Shown piece by piece: positions 57,602 to 64,000 of a stretch of 64,000 nt of DNA. The DNA lies in NCBI RefSeq assembly GCF_003206065.1, contig NZ_PZJQ01000007.1, positions 1-64,000 of the forward strand, in the 5' to 3' direction. This DNA comes from Salinicola halimionae (GTDB lineage Bacteria > Pseudomonadota > Gammaproteobacteria > Pseudomonadales > Halomonadaceae). The notes under the pieces are model-generated. The model ran no database searches. It had not been told where the DNA came from and saw only the letters and a list, made by a program, of their open reading frames with translations. Position 1 is the stretch's first letter; every line of letters starts with the position of its first letter. Both the position numbers and the translations under genes were made by a program.

Positions 57602-59113
57602 TCAGCGCCTTGAGGACGATCTTGAAAAAGTGCTCTTAGAGGCTTTTGAAAACCCCGGCGCGCTGATCGCGAAGAAGCGTTCGACCACATCGTCCCGTAC
57701 GGGTGGGGTCAGGCACGAGACGACCACGAACAGTGGCAGATTGACCATCAATCCCCAGAATCCTGCGTGAATCCCCAGAGGATTGGGCCAGATCAGCGTG
57801 AACGCCAGCGTGACGCTGAACCCGCTCGCGATCCCGGCCAGTACGCCCAACCGCGACGCGCGGGTCCAGAGAAACATGCCGATGAACGCCGGCAGCACCT
57901 GCGTCGCGAACCCCAGTCCGACCAGCAGGATCATGATGAGGTTGCTCGGTTCACTGATCGCCACCGGCGCCACGATCAGCGCCATGATCGGTATCAACAG
58001 GCGCCGGGCCAGACGGGCGGTGGTCGCTTCACTGAGACGAAACAGGGGTTGAGCAATATCCTTGGCATAGGCCATCGATACCGAATGCAGAAACGGCTCG
58101 CAGGAGGACATCGCGGCCGCCAACGTCCCCGCCCCCAATAGCCCTACCAACCAGCTCGGCAGATGCTGCAGGGCGTACTCGAGCGCCACGGTATCCGCTC
58201 GATCGAGGTTGGGCAGCGCGGTGATCCCGATGAACCCCACCACCACCATCGGCAGGACGACGATGTAATAGGTCGGTAGCCAGGTGGCGCTGCGCCGGAT
58301 GGTCTCGGCCGAGCGCGCGCTCATCCACTGGCTCCAGACCGGCGGCATGAACGACAGCATCGATACGATGATCGAGGTGGTCCAGAACGCGAAGCTCATC
58401 TTGCCGTCACCGCCAGGCAGGGTCAGAAAAGCGGGCCGTTCATTGGCCAGCCGATCGAAGACACCCGCGAAGCCCAGCTCGCCGGTGGCGTGATGCGCCG
58501 CCCAAAGTCCGACCGTCCAGGCCACGACCAGCATCAATATGCCCTGGAAGGCATTGGTCAGGCCTATCGCTCGCTGACCGCTGACGTAGAGATAGATCGC
58601 GATGACACCCAGAATCACCACCACGCCCGCCCAAACGGGGATGCGCCCGCCACTCATCACCGACAGGATATAGGCCGAACCGATAGTCTGAAGCACCGCG
58701 TAGGCGAGCGAGCCGATCGACATGACCAGCGCCGCCAGCCCGCCAAGCAGCGGGCTCTGGTAGCGATCGGCAATTGCCGCGCCTTGAGTCACGTGGCCGA
58801 AGCGCTGACCGAAGGCCCATACCTTGGGACCGCAATACCATGCCACCAACGCCAGATAGGAGAGATAGATCACCACATAGAAGACCGCCACCCCCTTGCT
58901 GTAGGCCCAGCCCGGCGCGCCCATGAAGGTATAGGCGCTGATGCTGCCGGCAGCGATCAGCAGATAGAGCGTGACAGGCCCCATGCTGCGCCCGGCCACG
59001 CCCCACTCCTCCAGGCTATCCATCGCCCGCCCGCCTCGTGCTCGCAGGCCTATGAACAGCGCGATGCCGATATACCCCAACGTAATCCACAGCGGTAACA
59101 GACTAGTCGTCAT
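57602..59113 (-). CDS. Sodium:solute symporter (SSS family)
   Basis: This 503-residue protein has about 13 hydrophobic segments typical of the sodium:solute symporter family. Family features include GYIGIALFIGLRARGG at the start, ISAYTFMGAPGWAYSKG (about 58-74), the region SQWMSARSAETIRRSATWL and AAAMSSCEPFLHSVSMAYAKD (about 334-354), which lies at the sodium site. The C-terminal tail is short, basic and Ser-rich. It starts inside the 3' end of the small gene at 59103. Substrate is unknown; organic acids, amino acids and pantothenate are all possible in this family. Confidence 0.85.
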   Translation of the reverse strand: MTTSLLPLWITLGYIGIALFIGLRARGGRAMDSLEEWGVAGRSMGPVTLYLLIAAGSISAYTFMGAPGWAYSKGVAVFYVVIYLSYLALVAWYCGPKVWAFGQRFGHVTQGAAIADRYQSPLLGGLAALVMSIGSLAYAVLQTIGSAYILSVMSGGRIPVWAGVVVILGVIAIYLYVSGQRAIGLTNAFQGILMLVVAWTVGLWAAHHATGELGFAGVFDRLANERPAFLTLPGGDGKMSFAFWTTSIIVSMLSFMPPVWSQWMSARSAETIRRSATWLPTYYIVVLPMVVVGFIGITALPNLDRADTVALEYALQHLPSWLVGLLGAGTLAAAMSSCEPFLHSVSMAYAKDIAQPLFRLSEATTARLARRLLIPIMALIVAPVAISEPSNLIMILLVGLGFATQVLPAFIGMFLWTRASRLGVLAGIASGFSVTLAFTLIWPNPLGIHAGFWGLMVNLPLFVVVSCLTPPVRDDVVERFFAISAPGFSKASKSTFSRSSSRR

Positions 59114-59333
59114 GCGAGGAGACCTTGAGCCAATGGTTGGCAATCAGCATGACGAGCCAACAGCCCAGCACGATCACATAGGTCCAGACGGCGATTCTGG
59201 GCAGACCCAGCCACAGTCGCGGCTGATTGAACCAGCCGATTACCGGCCATAGTCCCATGGCAATCAACGCCACGAACGTCAGGGTCAAAATCCACCCGGT
59301 CATTGAACGTGGACGAACGACGTAGTGTTTCAT
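59103..59333 (-). CDS. Small two-helix membrane protein paired with the symporter (DUF3311/YhdT-like)
   Basis: This 76-residue protein has two membrane helices (GWILTLTFVALIAMGLWPVI and VWTYVIVLGCWLVMLIANHW) joined by a short loop with the motif RLWLGLPR. Small proteins of this kind are often encoded just before SSS symporters. I chose the ATG at 59333; a frame from 59405 adds residues without support. It overlaps the symporter gene by 11 bases, so the two are translated together. Confidence 0.65.
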   Translation of the reverse strand: MKHYVVRPRSMTGWILTLTFVALIAMGLWPVIGWFNQPRLWLGLPRIAVWTYVIVLGCWLVMLIANHWLKVSSHDD

Positions 59334-59623
59334 CGAGGTTCCCAGCCCTTGAAAAATATGGCCTTTGAATAATCCAGCCTTGAAAGAATCAGGCCCCGCG
59401 AGCACGGTGCGGACATAGAATAACGCATCGTGCTTCGTAGTCCTTACCCCCGGCGTATCGCTGAAGCACTTTCTCTTCTAGTCTAATGGCGCGTCACCCG
59501 CCGGGTGTCATTTACCTGCGCGCCGTCTGCGGTTACTAACCATTCATCGATGCTTCGTCAGCGATGAGCAGCACGCCAGGAATGAGTGCGTGACATCGGC
59601 AGCCGAATAACATGAGGATAAAC

Positions 59624-60436
59624 ATGAAAGGGAACCACCCCAGTCTGCGCGAGTGGCTGCAACATACGGCGTCAGCGGGTTACATCGCCAAGGGATTGAT
59701 CTATCTGACGGTCGGCTGGCTGGCCCTGCTGACCACGATAGGTCTCGGCGGCAGCGAAAGTGGTGCCTCGGACGTCATTCGCAAGATCGCGCTATGGCCT
59801 TTTGGGCGGGTACTGCTGGCAATACTGGGCCTCGGTCTGATCGCCTACGTTTTATGGCGCCTGGCCCAGGCCGTCTGGGATACCGAACGCAAGGGCAACG
59901 ACTTGAAGGGCTGGATTCAGCGGCTGGGTTTCGCCATCAGCGGGAGCCTTTACGCCACGCTCGCGTGGCAGTGCGCAACGTTGGTCTTCCAGAGTTTTTC
60001 CCAATCGCAGAGTGGCGGATCCTCGCAAAGTACCCAGCAGCTTATGGGCGTCCCCGGCGGGCGCTGGCTACTATTGATCATCGGTCTCGTTTTCGTCGGC
60101 GTCGGCGTCCACCAACTGATCCGCGCCTGGAAACGCGCCTACCGCAAGAACTGGCACCTGCAGAGCCGGCCCAACCCCCCCCTGCCTTTACTCGAGGGCA
60201 TCGCGCGCCTCGGCCTGGCGGCTCGTGGCATCACATTTATTATCATAGGCGGCCTGCTCGCACTCGCCGCCTGGCGCCTGTCACCCGGCGACGCTCAGGG
60301 CCTCAGCGCTGCGCTGGACCTGCTGGCTCACCAGCCCTTCGGTGACTGGCTGCTGGGCGCGGTAGCGATCGGCCTCATAGCGTATGGCGGCTACTGCTTC
60401 ATCAACGCCGGTTACCGCAGGGTCAGGCATCCATAA
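59624..60436 (+). CDS. DUF1206-family membrane protein
   Basis: This 270-residue protein has six hydrophobic segments arranged as three similar pairs, the DUF1206 pattern: AGYIAKGLIYLTVGWLAL near the start, LGFAISGSLYATLAWQCATL in the middle and LGLAARGITFIIIGGLLALA near the end. Each pair has an A.G..Y/F..IG-like motif. The ATG at 59624 is preceded by AGGA five bases upstream, better than the ATG at 59612. Function is unknown. It stands alone between leftward genes. Confidence 0.85.
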   Translation: MKGNHPSLREWLQHTASAGYIAKGLIYLTVGWLALLTTIGLGGSESGASDVIRKIALWPFGRVLLAILGLGLIAYVLWRLAQAVWDTERKGNDLKGWIQRLGFAISGSLYATLAWQCATLVFQSFSQSQSGGSSQSTQQLMGVPGGRWLLLIIGLVFVGVGVHQLIRAWKRAYRKNWHLQSRPNPPLPLLEGIARLGLAARGITFIIIGGLLALAAWRLSPGDAQGLSAALDLLAHQPFGDWLLGAVAIGLIAYGGYCFINAGYRRVRHP

Positions 60437-60504
60437 AATGGTAAATGAATCGGGGTCGATTACCGCTGATATCGACCCAGAAGTTCGTCATTCGTGGCGA
60501 CCCA

Positions 60505-60528
60505 TAAAAAAGACCGCCTAGGCGGTCT
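60505..60528 (-). terminator. Terminator of the leftward secreted-repeat gene
   Basis: AGACCGCC / GGCGGTCT form a perfect palindrome (60511-60528), and on the leftward strand six U's follow. It lies 70 bp beyond the stop of the gene at 60598. Confidence 0.75.
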
Positions 60529-60597
60529 CAAGACGATCGATACTGCAACTTAGTCGAGGCTAAGTGGGTTGACGTTCTTCACGGGTCAACCTGCTGC

Positions 60598-61035
60598 TTA
60601 CTGAGGCGCTCCCGTGTTCAGCGGCTCACTATTGACTGAATCCTTACCGGCGGCGCCTTCCTGATCGCTGCTACTCATGGGCGCACTACTATCCATGGTA
60701 GGGTGCATGACAGCAGCGCCACCTTTCTTGGGCATGCCCTTGACCATGTCATCGCGATTGGTACTGTCCTTGCTGGCCATGCCCATCTGATCGCTACTGC
60801 TATTAGGTGCACTATCGTCCATGGCAGCACTAGCGGAAGACGTATGCGACGATGAGGACATACCGTTTATCATCGCATCGCGATTGGCGCTGTCCTTGCT
60901 GGCCATACCCATCTGGTCGGCACTGCTATTGGGCGCACTGTCGTCCATGGCAGTCTGCGCGGCGGCCAAGCCGCTCAGCGACATCAGCGTCAGACCAGCT
61001 GCGATACCCAAACGGCGACTCATTGACATTTTCAT
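60598..61035 (-). CDS. Secreted small protein with three acidic/Ser-rich repeats
   Basis: This 145-residue exported protein has a signal peptide (RRLGIAAGLTLMSLSGLAAA) and then three imperfect repeats of about 30 residues. They begin MDDSAPNSSADQMGMASKDS, MDDSAPNSSSDQMGMASKDS and MDSSAPMSSSDQEGAAGKDS. Each is rich in Ser, Asp and Met with no cysteines, which suggests a disordered periplasmic protein. GGAG upstream supports the ATG at 61035. It lies after hupE on the same strand but 138 bp away, with its own terminator. The function is unknown; Met- and His-poor acidic repeats could bind metals or act in osmotic adaptation. Confidence 0.75.
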   Translation of the reverse strand: MKMSMSRRLGIAAGLTLMSLSGLAAAQTAMDDSAPNSSADQMGMASKDSANRDAMINGMSSSSHTSSASAAMDDSAPNSSSDQMGMASKDSTNRDDMVKGMPKKGGAAVMHPTMDSSAPMSSSDQEGAAGKDSVNSEPLNTGAPQ

Positions 61036-61173
61036 AATGAAGCTCCTGCTGTTATCCATGATCGAACGTGGCGTCACGTCCCGAGGTCTTCCCTAACAGA
61101 GCGGCCACGGCCGCCTATCAGTGTGTACGCCAACGTCTCGATATCGGATGCAACGCTCCTTCATTCAGTGGTT

Positions 61174-61779
61174 TCAGCTCAACATCAGCGCGCCACCGGC
61201 GGCGGCAATGGCAGCACCGATACCGCGAAGCCAACGGCTGTCCCGTTGCATCAGCCAACTGCCGGTCGAGCGCCCCACCCATGTGATACCCACGCTGGTG
61301 ATAACGAAGCCAAGGGCGTAAAGCGCCGCCGATGCGCCCGGCGCGAGCTCGCTGCCGTGGGCGTGGCCGTGCAACAGGATGAACGCGAAGACCAGCGTTC
61401 CGCCCAGCGCGCTGGGCAACTTGACCAGACTGGCCAGCAGCACGCCTGCCAGCAGGACGCTGGAAGCGATACCAAACTCGACGCCGAGCAACGGCACGCC
61501 GGCCCAGGCCAGCCCCGCCCCCGCGACCATACCCAGGGCGATCAGCAGCGGCATCGCGCGACGCAGCGCAGGCGCCTGACGGCAGCTCCACAGTCCGATC
61601 GCCAGCATGGCAAGCAGGTGATCGAGTCCCGACAGCGGATGCATCAATCCGGCAAAGAGGCTGCCACCGTGGCTATGTGGTAGCGCCCCGGGGTGGGCCA
61701 TGGCCGCCGATGCGACCAGCAGCGTCAGCGGTGTGGCCAGCCAGGCCAGGCGACGAGGATTGAAAATGGATAAGGTCAT
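61174..61779 (-). CDS. ureJ: HupE/UreJ-family nickel/cobalt transporter
   Basis: This 201-residue membrane protein probably brings nickel in for urease. It has a cleavable signal (LLVASAAMA), then the family opening HPGALPHSHGGSLFAGLMHP and SGLDHLLAMLAIGLW (about 53-67), which carries the metal-binding HPxxGxDH motif, and the later FILLHGHAHGSEL. About six helices are predicted. GGAG precedes the ATG at 61779. It follows ureG by 47 bp in the urease operon. Confidence 0.92.
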   Translation of the reverse strand: MTLSIFNPRRLAWLATPLTLLVASAAMAHPGALPHSHGGSLFAGLMHPLSGLDHLLAMLAIGLWSCRQAPALRRAMPLLIALGMVAGAGLAWAGVPLLGVEFGIASSVLLAGVLLASLVKLPSALGGTLVFAFILLHGHAHGSELAPGASAALYALGFVITSVGITWVGRSTGSWLMQRDSRWLRGIGAAIAAAGGALMLS

Positions 61780-61826
61780 GACGGTTCTCCTTGGATCGTA
61801 AGAATATTGTATGAAACGGACGTCAA

Positions 61827-62489
61827 TCAGTTGGCAGTCAGCAGCGCTTGATCCTGGATGGCCCGACACGCATCGCCGCGTCGCTCCGGCAGCATGCCGC
61901 GATCGAGAATGAAACGGACGATGGTTTCGGCGCCAACACCTTCGTGCAGATTGGCAAAGACGAACGGGCGTTCACCCCGCATTTTTTTGGCGTCGCGCTC
62001 CATGACCTCGAGCGATGCATGCACGTAGTCCGCGATGTCGATCTTGTTGATGATCAACAGATCCGACTTGGTGATTCCCGGGCCGCCTTTGCGGGGGATC
62101 TTGTCACCCGCAGAGACATCGATCACGTAAAGCGTCAGATCCGAAAGCTCGGGACTGAACGTGGCGGCCAGATTGTCACCGCCGGACTCCACCAGCACCA
62201 GCTCCAGCCCCGGATGGCGTTCATGGAGATCGTCGATCGCCGCCAGATTCATCGAGGCGTCCTCCCGAATCGCGGTATGCGGGCAACCCCCGGTCTCCAC
62301 GCCGATAATCCGGTCCGCTGCCAGAGCATCGTGGCTCAGCAGAAAATCGGCATCTTCTCGGGTATAGATATCGTTGGTCACGACGGCGATAGCGTAGTGG
62401 TCACGCAACGCCAGGCAGAGCTGCTTGAGTAGCGCCGTCTTTCCGGACCCCACGGGACCACCGACACCGACACGTAAACAGTGCTTCAT
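61827..62489 (-). CDS. ureG: UreG, urease accessory GTPase
   Basis: UreG uses GTP to drive nickel insertion into urease. The 220-residue protein has the P-loop GGPVGSGKT at residues 10-18, [16 protein letters not shown], the nickel-binding [15 protein letters not shown] (about 65-79, with the CPH motif), [15 protein letters not shown] and NKIDIADYV for guanine recognition. Length and motifs are complete. It sits 28 bp downstream of ureF. Confidence 0.97.
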   Translation of the reverse strand: MKHCLRVGVGGPVGSGKTALLKQLCLALRDHYAIAVVTNDIYTREDADFLLSHDALAADRIIGVETGGCPHTAIREDASMNLAAIDDLHERHPGLELVLVESGGDNLAATFSPELSDLTLYVIDVSAGDKIPRKGGPGITKSDLLIINKIDIADYVHASLEVMERDAKKMRGERPFVFANLHEGVGAETIVRFILDRGMLPERRGDACRAIQDQALLTAN

Positions 62490-62517
62490 CGTACTAATAT
62501 CCTCTTTGGTCCGATCC

Positions 62518-63204
62518 TCAGCTGCGAAACAGCCGCGAATACTGTGTCTCGTGCAATGCGCTTGCTAATGCCAAACCCGGGAGTACCGGCCCCAGCTCGG
62601 CATCCGTCAACCGATTGGCCACCTCGACGGCCTTGACCAGCTCAGGCCGCAGTCGCTCGATGAGTCGTTGAGCTGCCGTCTGCCCCAGCGGCAGCGCCTT
62701 GCAAGCGGTAGCGAGCTGATTCTCGAGCCACGCCCAGGCAAACCCGAGCTGGGCATCATCGACGGCGATGCCCCGTCGATGGGCCAACCAGGCAAACAGC
62801 GTGACGTAAGCGGGACGCTGCGGTAACCAGCCGGATGTCGGCAGCAGATCGAGGTTAGCCAGTAGACGGGCCAGCGCCTGCCCCAGACGCAGATCCTCCT
62901 CCGCTAGCTCGGCGGTCTCACGACTGGCCTGAAGCCAGTCGTTCCAGTACTGCAGCGACTCCCGGTCCCCGTTGACCCATGCCATCTGGAGTCTGGCCAG
63001 AAGCGGCAGTTCACAGGCTGTCAGACCGTCCTCGAGAACTCCCGACAGCCAAGCGTTCATGCTTTCCTCGTCGTTCACCCAGCCCAGCTCGAAGGCGCTT
63101 TCCAGCCCCTGGGACCAGGCGAAGGCACCGATCGGCAGAGCCGGACTGACCAACTGCATCAGCCCCACCAGCGCTAGCGGATCGCGCCTCGCCTCGGCCG
63201 TCAT
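62518..63204 (-). CDS. ureF: UreF, urease accessory protein
   Basis: UreF acts with UreD/UreH and UreG in the complex that activates urease. The 228-residue, mainly helical protein has [20 protein letters not shown] (about 14-33) and ESAFELGWV, both conserved, and ends with [18 protein letters not shown], the typical C-terminus that contacts UreH. It starts directly after the ureE stop, with no gap, so the genes are co-translated. Confidence 0.96.
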   Translation of the reverse strand: MTAEARRDPLALVGLMQLVSPALPIGAFAWSQGLESAFELGWVNDEESMNAWLSGVLEDGLTACELPLLARLQMAWVNGDRESLQYWNDWLQASRETAELAEEDLRLGQALARLLANLDLLPTSGWLPQRPAYVTLFAWLAHRRGIAVDDAQLGFAWAWLENQLATACKALPLGQTAAQRLIERLRPELVKAVEVANRLTDAELGPVLPGLALASALHETQYSRLFRS

Positions 63205-63807
63205 TCAGAGCTCACGTTTGAGACCGTCGCGATGCGACAGATGATGCTGAAAGTCGTAAACCTGAGCGTGGCCCTGTTGCCGTTCGTGGTCATGTGCAGG
63301 ATCGTGAGGACGCTCATGACCATGATCTCGAGAATGCCCCAGACTTTCGCCATGACTATGACCGTGACCTTCGGCGTAGGCGCCGGGCTCGGGATCGAAC
63401 GGCGCCTGATGATATTCGAGTGTTGCGCCGAGTCTCACCGCCAGCGCTTCGAGAACATGATCCGGCGGGAAGCGCACCCAGCCCCCCTCGTCACTACCTC
63501 CGATGGCCAACTGCACATGGCGGTTGCCCAAGTGATAACAGAGCCGGGCCTGCGCCAAACCGACCGGAATCTTTGCCGTCACCACCGGCTCGTCGGCCGC
63601 CCGAACTGCGACAATTTCCCCCGTCTCGGCACGCAGCAGCGAACCATCCCGCAGCACCGGACCTCGGTCCAGAAAGATGCCGATCTCGCGTCCGCTATCG
63701 CTGGTTGCTTTCAACCGCCCTCGCATTCGCAACTCGAACGGTAGTGTCACGCTGTCGACGGCAATGGCGTCGGAAGTCGCCTCTAGCCGTTCAATCAATT
63801 TCCACAT
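63205..63807 (-). CDS. ureE: UreE, urease nickel chaperone
   Basis: UreE delivers nickel to the urease activation complex. The 200-residue product starts at the ATG at 63807, preceded by GAGG. The N-terminal peptide-binding domain is followed by the metal-binding domain with LCYHLGNRHVQLAI (about residues 99-112). The C-terminal tail (about 147-200) is very rich in His, as in enteric UreE, and can bind extra nickel. The frame upstream to 63900 is unlikely. Confidence 0.95.
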   Translation of the reverse strand: MWKLIERLEATSDAIAVDSVTLPFELRMRGRLKATSDSGREIGIFLDRGPVLRDGSLLRAETGEIVAVRAADEPVVTAKIPVGLAQARLCYHLGNRHVQLAIGGSDEGGWVRFPPDHVLEALAVRLGATLEYHQAPFDPEPGAYAEGHGHSHGESLGHSRDHGHERPHDPAHDHERQQGHAQVYDFQHHLSHRDGLKREL

Positions 63808-63901
63808 TCGCTTCGCCTCGTAATGGCCGGCACCGGGCGCCCAAGATGACCCCAAGATAGATAACCGGAAAACAGCCCCGGCCGGCGGGTGAATAGTCAA
63901 A

Positions 63902-64000
63902 TCAAAAAAGGTGATAACGCTGGGTCAGCGGTAATTCCGTCGCCGGTTCACAGGTCAGAAGCTCTCCGTCGGCACGAACTTCATAGGTTTGTGGGTCGAC
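63902..64000 (-). CDS. ureC: UreC, urease alpha subunit (C-terminal end only)
   Basis: The last 32 codons of a leftward gene are visible, reading [15 protein letters not shown], then [16 protein letters not shown] and a TGA. This is the conserved C-terminus of the catalytic urease subunit. It lies 94 bp before the ureE start, as in standard ureABCEFG operons. The active site and the rest of the subunit are outside the window. Confidence 0.93.
   Translation of the reverse strand, partial: VDPQTYEVRADGELLTCEPATELPLTQRYHLF

Overview
The window looks like a high-GC halophilic gammaproteobacterium of the Halomonadaceae type (Halomonas, Chromohalobacter or Salinicola). This is an inference from the housekeeping block (ppa, dsbD, aroQ, accBC, prmA, dusB-fis, purH), the protein styles and the acidic bias. 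No 16S or other decisive marker is present. It is one continuous chromosomal segment, cut inside vgrG on the left and inside ureC on the right.

Layout. (1) 1-25.2 kb is a nearly complete type VI secretion system in two diverging blocks. Leftward: tssJ, tssK, tssL, tssM, tagF, a second IcmF-like gene fused to an OmpA peptidoglycan-binding domain, hcp, tssA, a thiolase-fold-like gene and vgrG, with one inverted PAAR gene. Rightward: an NlpE-like lipoprotein, an unrecognised 251-residue protein, then tssB, tssC, tssE, tssF, tssG and clpV. (2) 25.4-34.9 kb is an itaconate-degradation island in the same order as Pseudomonas aeruginosa PA0878-PA0886: hydratase, acyl-CoA dehydrogenase, VOC protein, MmgE/PrpD protein, CoA-transferase, citramalyl-CoA lyase, then a TRAP transporter. 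(3) 35-53 kb is mainly housekeeping: a degenerate PP2C-kinase fusion, ppa, a DUF2333 protein, dsbD, aroQ, accBC, prmA, dusB-fis, purH, gabD, folE, srkA, comF and tRNA-Leu(UAG). (4) 53.3-61 kb holds a membrane protein, a 1.26-kb non-coding stretch, a cystine-type ABC transporter, a sodium:solute symporter with a small partner, a DUF1206 protein and a secreted repeat protein. (5) 61.2-64 kb is the end of a leftward urease operon: ureC (3' end), ureE, ureF, ureG, hupE/ureJ.

How the genes work together. TssJLM plus the IcmF-OmpA hybrid would form the membrane complex. TssEFGK with VgrG/PAAR form the baseplate and spike. Hcp and TssBC form tube and sheath, TssA guides assembly and ClpV recycles the sheath. 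TagF is the only recognisable post-translational regulator; PpkA, PppA and Fha are not in the window. The itaconate genes would import a C5 dicarboxylate, activate it with CoA, hydrate it and cleave it to acetyl-CoA and pyruvate.

The points most worth a second look are the Cys-less thiolase-like T6SS protein, the move of peptidoglycan anchoring from TssL to an IcmF-like protein, the unknown gene before tssB, and a PP2C-kinase fusion that has lost key catalytic residues in both halves. Also notable are a recurring pattern of 15- or 16-bp tandem duplications (in the DUF2333 gene, upstream of accB, in purH and in gabD) and strong hairpins directly after high-copy components (hcp, tssC, the ABC binding protein).
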